DNA of 64,000 nt, from assembly GCA_022566315.1 (NCBI GenBank), contig JADFJC010000001.1:35982-99981 (forward strand), read 5' to 3'. Position numbers and translations under genes: made by a program. Shown here piece after piece: positions 10,810 to 20,638 of the stretch. The notes under the pieces were generated by a model that worked only from the letters and a program-made list of their open reading frames with translations, was not told the DNA's origin and did not search any database. Positions within the stretch are counted from its first letter, which is position 1, and each line of letters opens with the position of its first letter. This DNA is from Planctomycetota bacterium. Its GTDB lineage: Bacteria; Planctomycetota; Phycisphaerae; Sedimentisphaerales; Anaerobacaceae.

Positions 10810-10878
10810 GCACCACTGAAGAATCAAAACTTACAATGCCTACCTTTTTAGTCCAAGTGATCACATATCCACATAGAG

Positions 10879-11208
10879 TTAATCCAATAAATCGTCAATC
10901 AGCTTTTTGAGTTTTGGCAGGTCTTCTTTGTATGTGTCCCAGACAACATGTGTTCTGACGCCAAAGTACTCATGGATGAGAAAATTGCGCATGTCTATTG
11001 CGTCACGCCATGGGATTTCGGGATGGCTTTCTCTAAGCCGGTCGCTAAGGTGGTTTGTAGCTTCGCCAACGATCTCGAGCTCTCTTACCACAGCATCGAT
11101 CATCATATTGTTGTTAGAGAAAGATTCGTAAGTCTGGCCCTCGAGGTAGGTCTCGATCTGTTCAACAGCATCAAGTATGTGCCTTAGATAGACCTGGTCA
11201 TCTTTCAT
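10879..11208 (-). CDS. hepT: HepT-like HEPN-domain ribonuclease toxin (DUF86)
   Basis: 'RNFLIHEYF' = RX4HXY motif; follows and overlaps MNT gene by about 11 bp. Confidence 0.85.
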   Translation of the reverse strand: MKDDQVYLRHILDAVEQIETYLEGQTYESFSNNNMMIDAVVRELEIVGEATNHLSDRLRESHPEIPWRDAIDMRNFLIHEYFGVRTHVVWDTYKEDLPKLKKLIDDLLD

Positions 11209-11503
11209 ATATGCGTTCCGCTTCCTGAAGGACTTTGTCCCTAAAATACTTGCTGAGAGCGTCAGGGGTGAGCAAGTCAACCTTTCGGCCGATGAAGTCA
11301 GCAATGCTTCGCTGTATCTGGGCAAGCTTAAAAAAACCCACAGTTGCTTCCGGCATGAACTCCATAAGAACATCTACGTCACTATCCTCGTCTGCTTCGC
11401 CGTGGATATGCGAGCCAAAGAGCGAAACAGATTTAATATCAGCCAGATGGGGGTCATTCTTGACTGCTTCTAACAATTTGTCTTTAATCTCCTGCTTTGT
11501 CAT
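11198..11503 (-). CDS. mntA: MntA-like minimal nucleotidyltransferase antitoxin
   Basis: 'FGSHIHGEADEDSDVDVL' = GSX10DXD. Confidence 0.85.
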   Translation of the reverse strand: MTKQEIKDKLLEAVKNDPHLADIKSVSLFGSHIHGEADEDSDVDVLMEFMPEATVGFFKLAQIQRSIADFIGRKVDLLTPDALSKYFRDKVLQEAERIYER

Positions 11504-11639
11504 AATGAATAGTCTAATCCCCATAAAAACACCTGTCAAATCAAATTCTGCACAAAGGAAAAGGCCGGGTTAAAATATGAACCAGCCTTAAATTGAAGCT
11601 AATAATATCCCCTGCCTGAAATAATCTTGAAAAACATTA

Positions 11640-11801
11640 AAACCGGCAGTACTGGCTGTCAGGCTGCTGGCAATGGAGAGCCAACTCGCCGTTTGTAAGC
11701 ACCAGATCGGGCAGAGGAATCGCCGGCGGCCAAGATTTACTGCAAGTTTTCACCTCCTATGGGTGTACTCGGAGGTTTGCATCACAGATATGTCCGCATA
11801 G
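11640..11801 (+). pseudogene. Degenerate transposase/integrase fragment
   Basis: Frame translates KPAVLAVRLLAMESQLAVCKHQIGQRNRRRPRFTASFHLLWVYSEVC..., resembling the N-terminal 'LALRHQLAVLQRQ...RPRLRxxDRLLWVLLS' segment of integrase-core transposases; homology lost after LLWV and a stop follows. Confidence 0.5.
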
Positions 11802-12414
11802 CTGCATAGGTCAGTGAAGAAGTTTTTTGATAGTTGTGTCAATATTGCCTGCCGATTCCTCGGTCTGCTGTGTGAGAAAGGCTTTTGGCAATCCACTCAC
11901 CTCCACGAGTTCGATCAACGTTTCATAGATTTCATCGATTCTGAATCTCGTATTCCCATTGGATGAGGTTTTTCGGGGGGACACCTAAAAAGGTGGTTCA
12001 AAAAGCCTTCATTTTCCCTCATTTCATTGTTATCTATATTGCCCAAACCCTACAGACTAACACTGTCCCCCATATTTTTCACATAAAACAACGATTCCCC
12101 ACTAAAATCAGCAACAAAATAACTCCAAAACTCCAATTTTCTTTTAAATTCCCCCCAAAGTTTCGGAAAACTAAATGTCCCAACGTAACTTACGTGTTAA
12201 ACCACTCCTCTGACTATCCGAATGCGCTAATACTCCGACGTGTAAGAAAAGTGAGTTTTCAGTAGTAAGAACTATTTTTTTGTAACAAAACGGCCTTCTC
12301 AAGCGTCTCATATAATAGTTATGGGTTTTGTTCTATACTAATTTTTGTGGGATTGATGTAAGCTCTTTATTTACAAAGACCTGTGATTCTAAGAGGATTT
12401 TTTTTGAGGCAGTC

Positions 12415-14181
12415 ATGAAATTGCAGCGAAAGAAAAAATTAGGCGAATTACTTTGTGAAAAATCATATTTGGACCAGTCCAACCTTGAATCTGCGCTTGC
12501 CGAACAAAAGATTGAACATCGGCGTTTGGGCCAGATTTTGCTGGACCTCGGCTATATAACGGAAGCTCAGTTAAACGAAGCACTTGCGCTCCAGGCTGGT
12601 ATAGAAAGGATAGATTTGATTGACGTTTCGATAAGCAATGAAATCATTTCCCTTGTTCCGGCAGAACTGGTCAGCAAATACAATATTTTGCCGTTACGGT
12701 TCGATACAAGAAACACCCCAGGGAACGCAGAGAATAATCAACCATCAACAAACAATAATCAATTATTGGCTGTGGCGATGACGGACCCGTTTCAGCCGCA
12801 GATTCTTGAGGACTTACGGCTGGTAACCGGCTATCCGGTGCGTCGTTATTACGCTGACCCGAAAGAGATGGAAAATGCGATAATGAAATTCTACGGCAGC
12901 AACGTGGCAAGAATGTTAGATAACCTTGTACCGGCTGACCAGCGGGCGGAGACTGATGAACTGGACAACGGAGATTACTCACCGGCGAAGCTGCATGAGT
13001 TAGCGAGAGAGCCTTCTTTAGTCAATCTTGTGAATCTGATAATCCTGGAAGCAATTGAGGTCCGTGCAAGTGACATCCACATCGAGCCGTTTGAGTATGA
13101 GGTAAAGATAAAATATAGAATAGACGGTATGCTTGTGGAGAAGTCGCCTTCATCGAAGCGTCTTCAGGCGGCGATCATCTCGCGAATTAAGATTATGGCA
13201 GATATGAACATCGCCGAACGGTTTGTGCCGCAGGATGGGCATATCGAATTTACCGGCAAAAACGGCAGGGTCGATATTCGTGTCTCGACCGTGCCGACGG
13301 TACACGGCGAATCTATTGAACTGAGACTTTTGGACAGGACGGTATCATTGATAGGGCTTGAAGAATTGGGGATGAACGCTCAATGTCTTGAAGGCTTCGA
13401 TAAGTGTCTGCATAAGAACCACGGGATTGTACTTGTTACAGGGCCGACGGGGTGCGGTAAGACAACGACACTTTATGCAGCATTAAAAAAGATATACTCG
13501 CCGGCTGTGAAAATGATAACAATAGAAGACCCTGTTGAATATCAGCTCGAAGGTATTAACCAGATGCCGGTCAATCCGAAAAGGGGACTTACATTCGCTA
13601 CGGGTCTTAGGCATATCCTTCGTCACGACCCTGACATCGTAATGGTGGGAGAAATCCGGGACCGAGAAACCGCCAATATCGCAATTCGCGCGGCGTTGAC
13701 CGGGCACCTTGTTTTTTCGACACTTCATACAAACAATGCTCCTGGCGCGGTTACAAGATTGATAGATATGGGTGTCGAGCCGTTTCTGTTAGCCAGTTCT
13801 TTGGAAGCGGTGCTGGCCGAAAGACTGATTCGCACGATTTGTCCGAAGTGCAAAGAACCTTACAAGCCGGACGAGCATCTAATCAAGAACCTGAATGGCT
13901 CGATGGAAATTAAAGCCGATACGATATTCTATCATGGCGCCGGCTGCAATGAGTGCAATCAGACAGGGATGAAGGGGCGAACGGGTATGTTTGAATTGCT
14001 TAGAATAACCGGTAAGCTGCGAGAATTGATAGCGGAAAAACCAACGACCGAACAGATTATCAAAGCGGCACCGGCAGACCACATAAGTATGGTACACGAT
14101 GGCATCAGCAAGGTCTTAAAAGGTATCACGACTCCTGAGGAGATTTTCAGAGTCTCGAAGACTATCAGTGAAGAAGATTAA
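12415..14181 (+). CDS. gspE: Type II secretion / type IV pilus assembly ATPase GspE
   Basis: 'VTGPTGCGKTTTLYAAL' Walker A, 'DPDIVMVGEIRDRETANIAIRAALTGHLVFSTLHTN', CxxC 'CPKCKEPY..CNECNQTG'. Confidence 0.95.
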   Translation: MKLQRKKKLGELLCEKSYLDQSNLESALAEQKIEHRRLGQILLDLGYITEAQLNEALALQAGIERIDLIDVSISNEIISLVPAELVSKYNILPLRFDTRNTPGNAENNQPSTNNNQLLAVAMTDPFQPQILEDLRLVTGYPVRRYYADPKEMENAIMKFYGSNVARMLDNLVPADQRAETDELDNGDYSPAKLHELAREPSLVNLVNLIILEAIEVRASDIHIEPFEYEVKIKYRIDGMLVEKSPSSKRLQAAIISRIKIMADMNIAERFVPQDGHIEFTGKNGRVDIRVSTVPTVHGESIELRLLDRTVSLIGLEELGMNAQCLEGFDKCLHKNHGIVLVTGPTGCGKTTTLYAALKKIYSPAVKMITIEDPVEYQLEGINQMPVNPKRGLTFATGLRHILRHDPDIVMVGEIRDRETANIAIRAALTGHLVFSTLHTNNAPGAVTRLIDMGVEPFLLASSLEAVLAERLIRTICPKCKEPYKPDEHLIKNLNGSMEIKADTIFYHGAGCNECNQTGMKGRTGMFELLRITGKLRELIAEKPTTEQIIKAAPADHISMVHDGISKVLKGITTPEEIFRVSKTISEED

Positions 14182-14226
14182 AGCGTGAAGTGAATTAGCG
14201 AGTTAGTGAATTAGTGAATCGTTAAA

Positions 14227-15504
14227 ATGAGCCAGTTTTCTTACAAGGCAGTTAACCAAAGCGGCGGACACGTTAGAGGAACGATAGAGGCGATTGACCG
14301 CAGAAGCGCCGTGGCCACTCTAACCGATAATGGCCATTTCGTAACAGAATTGGCCGAAGAAGCTCAATCGCTGAGTGTTACGTCAAGTGTTAACGGTGGC
14401 GAGAAGGCGTCGCTGGACCTGAGCCGGTTTATGCGGTTCGGCTCACGAAAGGTTTCCAGCAAAGACGTTTTAGCTATGACCACGCAGTTAAGCACAGCTT
14501 TGCAGGCCGGACTTCCACTGCTGAATGGGCTTAAGCTTATTCACGAGCAACAGCACAAGGCAGCAATGAAAGAAATGTTAGGTGAGCTTGTGAACGCGGT
14601 CAGCTCCGGACAGTCACTTTCAGAAGCGATGGCCAAGCACGAGAAGATTTTCAGCCCGTTGTATCTGTCGATGATAAGAGTCGGTGAGACAGGAGGAATT
14701 CTCGAACAGACAACTGCACAATTAGCAGGAATATTGAACAGGGATGAGAAGATAAAAACAAATATGAAAAATGCGTCGGCGTATCCTATCTTTGTATTGT
14801 GCATCGGACTTGCGTCTGTGACTATTATAATCACATGGATACTGCCGACTATAATAGGAACGATAAGCGAGAGCGGTGCGTTACTACCCTGGCCGACAAG
14901 AATACTATTAGGAATTAGCGGATTTACGAAAGCTTTATTTACTAAGGTCTATGGATGGATTATTCTCGCTCTGATTGGGGCAGGGGTGCATTACCTGATA
15001 AGATGGACGCGGTCCTCCGAGGGCAAAATCAAGTGGGACACTTTTAAGCTGAGAATACCGGTGTTAGGTTCGGTTTTGCGGACGATAGCGGTGGGCAGGT
15101 TTGCAAGAACGCTCGGAGCGCTAACCAAAGGAGGCGTTATCATTTTGGAGGCCCTTAGTGTTGTTCGTGATACGCTCGGTAATGAATTGTTGGGCAGAGA
15201 AATCGATATCGTGGCTGAAAAGGTCAAGCGTGGCGAGTCGCTGGCTGAGCCGTTGAGCGAGTCGGGATACTTTCCTCCTCTGCTTGTGCAGATTGTCTCG
15301 ATAGGTGAGCAGACAGGCAAGCTTGATGAATTGCTGCTCAATGCCGCTGATACTTTCGATAGCGAGGCGGACTCGGCTATAAATCGATTTATGGCGATTT
15401 TCCCGGCGTTATTGATATTGCTGTTAGCTTTGGTGATAGGTTTCATAATAGCAGCAACGCTGCTGCCAATCATTGCAATGACTGTTGGTGGAGGGGTGCT
15501 TTAA
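14227..15504 (+). CDS. gspF: Type II secretion inner-membrane protein GspF
   Basis: 'FSYKAVNQSGGHVRGTIEA', 'STALQAGLPLLNGLKLI', GspF repeats with three TM segments. Confidence 0.94.
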   Translation: MSQFSYKAVNQSGGHVRGTIEAIDRRSAVATLTDNGHFVTELAEEAQSLSVTSSVNGGEKASLDLSRFMRFGSRKVSSKDVLAMTTQLSTALQAGLPLLNGLKLIHEQQHKAAMKEMLGELVNAVSSGQSLSEAMAKHEKIFSPLYLSMIRVGETGGILEQTTAQLAGILNRDEKIKTNMKNASAYPIFVLCIGLASVTIIITWILPTIIGTISESGALLPWPTRILLGISGFTKALFTKVYGWIILALIGAGVHYLIRWTRSSEGKIKWDTFKLRIPVLGSVLRTIAVGRFARTLGALTKGGVIILEALSVVRDTLGNELLGREIDIVAEKVKRGESLAEPLSESGYFPPLLVQIVSIGEQTGKLDELLLNAADTFDSEADSAINRFMAIFPALLILLLALVIGFIIAATLLPIIAMTVGGGVL

Positions 15505-15542
15505 GATAGTTTTAAGTTTTTAGTTTTGAATTTTTAGTTTTT

Positions 15543-15986
15543 ATGAAAGGTAGTCAAATGGAGCGAAAGAAGCAGAAAAGAAAGGCATTTACGCTCATAG
15601 AGTTGCTTGTAGTGATTATTATTATATCGATGCTTGCTGCATTTACGGCGCCTAAATTGTTTCAATATGTAGGCAAATCCAAGAGAGACCTGGCAAAGCC
15701 CAGTCTGGCACTTATTGAGGGTGCAATTGAGAGATTTGCCCTTGACTGCGGTCAGTATCCGGATGACTCTGATGGACTTGATGCTTTGCTAATTGCACCG
15801 TCGGGTCTTGAGGAAAAGTGGACAGGGCCGTATCTAAAGACGAGTCAGTTGTTCGACCCGTGGGGTAACCCAATTATCTATGTTGCAGAAGGCCAAATCA
15901 ATCCGGGCAGTTTCGATTTGATAAGCCTGGGAGCAGACGGCGTAGAGGGTGGTGAGAGTGATAACGAAGATATATTCAACGATTAG
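15543..15986 (+). CDS. gspG: Major pseudopilin GspG (start may be 15558)
   Basis: 'KAFTLIELLVVIIIISMLAAFTAPKL' prepilin motif and 'DPWGNPIIYV'. Confidence 0.93.
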   Translation: MKGSQMERKKQKRKAFTLIELLVVIIIISMLAAFTAPKLFQYVGKSKRDLAKPSLALIEGAIERFALDCGQYPDDSDGLDALLIAPSGLEEKWTGPYLKTSQLFDPWGNPIIYVAEGQINPGSFDLISLGADGVEGGESDNEDIFND

Positions 15987-16032
15987 AGTAGTTTGTAGTT
16001 CATTGTTCATAGTTCGTAGTTTATGAACTCAA

Positions 16033-16638
16033 GTGAGTTTTTTTGAAATGCAAAGGCGAAAGTCAAAAGTAAAGGTCAAAACGAAGCGATACGGCTTTAC
16101 ACTTGTGGAAGTGTTAGTTGTAGTAGTTATCATATCGCTTCTCGGAGGTCTTGGCGGCGGCATTTACATGGGGACGTATAAGAGGATGTTAGTCGAAAAA
16201 GCGGCCCGCGATTTTGTACTTACGGCCCAGTATGCAAGGATAATGGCGATTGAGAAACAACGCCAGTACAAAATACTATTATATGCAGCCAATAACGGTT
16301 TTTTATTAGCTACAACGCAATTGGATGAAGAAAGCGGACAAACAGAACAGATAATTGTGAAGGATTCTTTTTGCAGGCCGGTGGAATTCGGAGGCGAGGT
16401 CAAGTTCGAGGACATTCAAATTACACCGACAGGTGTAGAGACGACGACCGAGACCGACGAGGATGGGCAGGCAATAGTTTTTTCACCTAACGGCACAGCA
16501 CAGTCGGTGGTAATTCAGATTGGTGACGGCAAAACCCATTATGCGGTGACTATTTCGGCCGCTACCGGCAAGGCAAAGGTGTATTTCGGCACGACTGAGA
16601 ATGTGGAAGTCGTGACTATCGATTTGGATGCAGAATAA
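16033..16638 (+). CDS. gspH: Pseudopilin GspH/FimT-like
   Basis: 'YGFTLVEVLVVVVIISLLGGLGGG' prepilin motif; position after GspG. Confidence 0.75.
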   Translation: MSFFEMQRRKSKVKVKTKRYGFTLVEVLVVVVIISLLGGLGGGIYMGTYKRMLVEKAARDFVLTAQYARIMAIEKQRQYKILLYAANNGFLLATTQLDEESGQTEQIIVKDSFCRPVEFGGEVKFEDIQITPTGVETTTETDEDGQAIVFSPNGTAQSVVIQIGDGKTHYAVTISAATGKAKVYFGTTENVEVVTIDLDAE

Positions 16639-17054
16639 TGGTCCAGGCAAAAACAAGCAGGAAAGGTTTTAGTTTGATAGAGACACTCGTTGCCAGTGCC
16701 ATCCTTTCGGGAGCTGTTTTGACGATTGGAGCCATCAGCACGATGTCTCTTAGTGGAACAAGAGTTAACAGACGATATGAAACGGCGTTGTCATTGATTG
16801 ATAAACAGCTTAGCCTGATTGACTACGTCGGCATCGATGAATTCGTCGAATTAGGCCAAATGGAAGGAGACTTTGAAGAGATTGAGCCGGTGTACCATTG
16901 GGAAGTCGTTACCGAATACCAGGATATTGATAGTCTGTATCTGGTAACTATAACGGTTAGCTGGGTTGATGGCAGACGTCCTTATAGTCTCTCGGTGGAT
17001 ACTATGCTCAATGGGATAAGCGTATATATTGAGGTTGAGATTAGTCTGGAATAG
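16638..17054 (+). CDS. gspI: Pseudopilin GspI-like
   Basis: 'KGFSLIETLVASAILSGAVLTIGA' prepilin motif; overlaps the preceding stop. Confidence 0.75.
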   Translation: MVQAKTSRKGFSLIETLVASAILSGAVLTIGAISTMSLSGTRVNRRYETALSLIDKQLSLIDYVGIDEFVELGQMEGDFEEIEPVYHWEVVTEYQDIDSLYLVTITVSWVDGRRPYSLSVDTMLNGISVYIEVEISLE

Positions 17055-17056
17055 CA

Positions 17057-17818
17057 GTGAACAAGAAGATGAACTCGAAAAAGACAGGATTTACATTGGT
17101 AGAAGTGATGGTAGCGGTGACCATAGGGGGGTTTATTATGTTAGTGGCGGTTGGGACACTGAAGGCCATTACAAGCAGTGCCGAGATGATAGACAGTAAT
17201 ATCAGCGCTGCCGCTGAGGTGCGCTTTGTATCGAATATGCTCGCAAGAGACCTTGTGAATTTTTACCGTGACGAGAATATAGAAAATACCAAATTGATTG
17301 GGACAGTTGAAGATTCAGGGCAGGTAAGTACGAGCTATCTGGTTTTTTACACCGTCAGCAGGGCCAAGGCCAGGAGTGACCAGCCGGAAGGTGATATATA
17401 CGAAGTGGAATATTACCTGATGAAAGATGAAGGCAAGTCGCTGCTAATGAGGCGATTATGGCCTAACCCTAATGAAGAAGATGAGCCGGGCGGAATCTTA
17501 TCTGTAATTGCTGAGGATATTGGTGTTTTCCAGGTCAGATACTTTGACGGTGAAGAATGGTCCGATGAATGGCCTGAAGAGATGGATGTTTTGCCACAGT
17601 TGATTGAGGTCAATATTGTGGCTACCCCGCCGAGCCGTGGAACACCGGTAATGGAATCTTTTATTGCGAATTTCACCAGGTCTGTAGTCGGAGCAGTTGA
17701 TGCTTCTGAAAGTAGTGGGCAAGAACAAGGCGGCCCGGGAGGTGGAGGCCAAGGCGGCCAGGGTGGTGGAGGCCAAGGCGGCCAGGGAGGTGGTGACCAA
17801 GGTGGCCGGGGCGGATAA
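17057..17818 (+). CDS. gspJ: Pseudopilin GspJ-like with Gly/Gln-rich C-terminal tail
   Basis: 'TGFTLVEVMVAVTIGGFIML' prepilin motif; order G-H-I-J; GGQGGGGQGG tail. Confidence 0.78.
   Translation: MNKKMNSKKTGFTLVEVMVAVTIGGFIMLVAVGTLKAITSSAEMIDSNISAAAEVRFVSNMLARDLVNFYRDENIENTKLIGTVEDSGQVSTSYLVFYTVSRAKARSDQPEGDIYEVEYYLMKDEGKSLLMRRLWPNPNEEDEPGGILSVIAEDIGVFQVRYFDGEEWSDEWPEEMDVLPQLIEVNIVATPPSRGTPVMESFIANFTRSVVGAVDASESSGQEQGGPGGGGQGGQGGGGQGGQGGGDQGGRGG
17741..17812 (+). repeat. Three tandem 24-bp units (GGTGGAGGCCAAGGCGGCCAGGGW) in the 3' end of gspJ
   Basis: 17741-17764 and 17765-17788 differ only at the last base; 17789-17812 is a diverged third copy. Confidence 0.9.
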
Positions 17819-17843
17819 ACAGGAAGAGTCGTAAAACAAAAGT

Positions 17844-19160
17844 ATGACTGAGAAAATGATTACTAAGGTCAATAAAAAAGGGCTTGTTCTTGTAACAGTG
17901 CTGTGGGTAGTAGTGGTGCTTATGGTGATTGTTGCGGTGCTCGGGCGTAAAAGCCGGCTTGATACGAAGGTCTGCTTTGCGAGGATTGAAGGGATCAGGT
18001 GCAAGTGGGCATCTCGTGCGGGAATAGAAAAAGCTATCGGGGTGCTGAACGAGGACACAAGAGAAAGTGACTGCCTAACGGATTTTTGGAGCGATAATGA
18101 GGAAGATTTTCATGATATTTGGTTGGAGAACTGCTGGTTTACCGTTCGGGTTGTTGATGAGTCGAGCAAATTAAACATAAATACGGCTACAAAAGGACAG
18201 CTTTTAGAATTGCCGGAGATGCTTGAAGAAATTGCAGATGCGATAATTGACTGGCGGGACCAAGATGATACGCCGAGCGCGGGTGGTGTTGAAGGCGGAT
18301 ATTATGAGAATCTGCCGTTCGGATATATGGCACGGAATGGTCCGTTCAGGACAATACGTGAACTGCTTTTGGTCAAGGATGTTACCCCAGAGATGCTGTA
18401 TGGAGAGGACACCAACTTCAACGACCAACTGGATTACAATGAACAGGACGGTGACAAAAGTCCTCCGAATGATGACGGAGATAGTGAGCTGGATAAGGGA
18501 TGGATTGCGTATCTGACGTGCTATTCTTATGACAATAATAAAGACGCCGAGGGTAATCAAAGGACTAATATCAACAATGCCAATGAGAACCAGTTGACAA
18601 GATCTCTTAGTATTAGTAGCTCCCAGGCCAAATGGATTGTGGATAACCGCCCGAACAACGGATACCAAAGCATCGGTGATTTGATAAATAAGAACAGCTC
18701 AAAGCAGGCCCAGCCAAGTTCGCAACAGAACTCGGATGAAGCCGAGCCACTGGATTTACAGACGTTTAGTCAGATAGCGGACAAAATAACGGTAGATAAT
18801 AGTGAAAAGGTGTCGGGAAAAGTAAACATAAATACAGCGTCAGAAATTGTTCTGACAGCTTTGTTGGGTGGTGGTGATTCGGCTGAGCAGTTTGCCGCGG
18901 AAATAGTCGCTTACAGGGAAAATTTGATGTATGGAATGGAAAGCATTGCGGAAGTGATGCAGGTGCCGTCTATGGACATTGATAAGTTTAAGCAAATTGC
19001 GGGTTTAATAACCACCCGTTCCGATGTCTTTACAATTCGCTGCGTCGCGACGGCTGACAGAAACGGCAAAAATGGAGCAACACTGGAAACTGAGGCGGTC
19101 GTGGACAGGAGTTCGAGTCCTTGTAAGGTACTTTACTGGTATCAGGGAGCAAGTAATTGA
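17844..19160 (+). CDS. gspK: Type II secretion protein GspK-like
   Basis: N-terminal TM, 'SSKLNINTATKGQLLELPEM' and 'GKVNINTASEIVLTALLG' helix-hairpin motifs. Confidence 0.82.
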   Translation: MTEKMITKVNKKGLVLVTVLWVVVVLMVIVAVLGRKSRLDTKVCFARIEGIRCKWASRAGIEKAIGVLNEDTRESDCLTDFWSDNEEDFHDIWLENCWFTVRVVDESSKLNINTATKGQLLELPEMLEEIADAIIDWRDQDDTPSAGGVEGGYYENLPFGYMARNGPFRTIRELLLVKDVTPEMLYGEDTNFNDQLDYNEQDGDKSPPNDDGDSELDKGWIAYLTCYSYDNNKDAEGNQRTNINNANENQLTRSLSISSSQAKWIVDNRPNNGYQSIGDLINKNSSKQAQPSSQQNSDEAEPLDLQTFSQIADKITVDNSEKVSGKVNINTASEIVLTALLGGGDSAEQFAAEIVAYRENLMYGMESIAEVMQVPSMDIDKFKQIAGLITTRSDVFTIRCVATADRNGKNGATLETEAVVDRSSSPCKVLYWYQGASN

Positions 19161-20620
19161 TGAGCAGTAAGATCACTAAAACTAATATCGGGACACAGCG
19201 GTCTGTAGTAGCAATAGCACAGGAGGAAAGTAAGCTCAAAGCTATAGAACTTCGGGAACAGAAGGGTATTTTAAAAGTTCTCTGGACAAAGAGCAGCGAA
19301 GATACTGATACGGACTGGCGAGTTTTTGCAGCCGAGTGTGGTCTGTCCGTTGATCCTACGACTCATACAGGCGCTGACGATAACAAAGCAATCGTGGTTG
19401 GCTTTAATTCGGCAGGGGTGGTTTTTTATCGAATGAGTATACCTGCAGTGGGTGAGGAAGAAACCGCATCGATAGTTAAATTACAAGCTGAAACCCGGCT
19501 GCCGTTGCCTGTTGAACAAATGGAATTAGCCTGGCGAGCGGACCAGATGCAGAACGGGCAGGTAGGTATTATCGTAGCGGCGGCAAGAAAAAAGCTGCTA
19601 CAGGGATTTGTAGAAAATGTGCGGAGTTTTGAGCCCACGAAAATACTATTAGACTGCGAGGGGATAGTAAAGGCGTGGAAGGCGTTCTTTTCGGGAGATA
19701 AAAAACACGCTGTGGTTGTGAGTATAGCGGCACGGAATACGCAGGTTTGTCTGGCTGAAGATGGGCGATTGAGCAATGCTATGGTCCTGGATATAGGGAT
19801 GGAGGACCTTGCGGCAAAGGGCGAAGATGAACAAATGCAAACCTGCGAAAGATTTGTCCAGGACATGAGGAGCGTGCTGGAATTGTTTGGCTACGCCGAG
19901 CAAGCGGAATTGCCGGTTTTTGTACTTTCGGACGGTGACGCTGCGCATGTGAGCATAGTTTCTTCTCTCAGGTCGGCAGGATTGAATGCGCGAGTAGCCC
20001 TTCCGGACGTTAAAGATTCGAGGGTACCAAAGGAAATCGGTGTTGAGGGTATCTACGAATACCGTGTGCCGATAGGTCTTGGGCTAATGGCACTTGAGGC
20101 GAGTGAGGAAGAGCTTAACATTTTCGAGCATCTGTACAGCCCGGCCTCAAAAAAGGAAAAGAAGCATTGGCTGTATTCACCCAAGGTAGCGTGTGTAATT
20201 GCGGCGGTAATGTTAGTGCTATCAACTGTTGTCTTTTGTAGTGTTGATATGGCCAGTCCAGGCGCGATTGAAAAGCGTCTGAGCACATCAGGCTCGGAGG
20301 CTGATATCAATCTGCTAATGCAGCGGCAGAAACTAATCAAAACGGTTGCACAACAAAGGCCGGATTTACTCAACCTCCTGGGTCAGGTTAATGCGAGCGG
20401 TGAGAGAGGGATAAAGCTGGAGAGTTTTCATTTTAAGAAGGGCCAGCCGGTGACTATAACAGGCCATGCCTCCAGCAATGACCAGCTCTACAAATTTGAG
20501 AAAAGTTTGGAGGACAGAAGCAGCATAAAGAATGTGAAGAGGACATCAAGCCCGGACGCCAAAACCAAAAAGGTCAAATTTAGTATAACTTTTCATTACA
20601 AGAGTTTTACCAGAAGGTAG
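19157..20620 (+). CDS. gspL: GspL/PilM-like actin-fold assembly protein
   Basis: 487 aa, actin-like N-terminal half then TM 'KVACVIAAVMLVLSTVVFC' and PilN-like C-terminus; 4-bp overlap with gspK. Confidence 0.65.
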   Translation: MMSSKITKTNIGTQRSVVAIAQEESKLKAIELREQKGILKVLWTKSSEDTDTDWRVFAAECGLSVDPTTHTGADDNKAIVVGFNSAGVVFYRMSIPAVGEEETASIVKLQAETRLPLPVEQMELAWRADQMQNGQVGIIVAAARKKLLQGFVENVRSFEPTKILLDCEGIVKAWKAFFSGDKKHAVVVSIAARNTQVCLAEDGRLSNAMVLDIGMEDLAAKGEDEQMQTCERFVQDMRSVLELFGYAEQAELPVFVLSDGDAAHVSIVSSLRSAGLNARVALPDVKDSRVPKEIGVEGIYEYRVPIGLGLMALEASEEELNIFEHLYSPASKKEKKHWLYSPKVACVIAAVMLVLSTVVFCSVDMASPGAIEKRLSTSGSEADINLLMQRQKLIKTVAQQRPDLLNLLGQVNASGERGIKLESFHFKKGQPVTITGHASSNDQLYKFEKSLEDRSSIKNVKRTSSPDAKTKKVKFSITFHYKSFTRR

Positions 20621-20638
20621 AGAACTCGTGTAAAAGGT

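Noticed and set aside
11963-12265. 100-aa plus-strand ORF upstream of gspE
   Set aside because: Low-complexity, driven by G-depleted composition; no RBS or recognisable protein features. Treated as non-coding.
17741-17812. Tandem 24-bp repeats as a CRISPR-like array
   Set aside because: No spacers; repeats are contiguous and in frame within gspJ.
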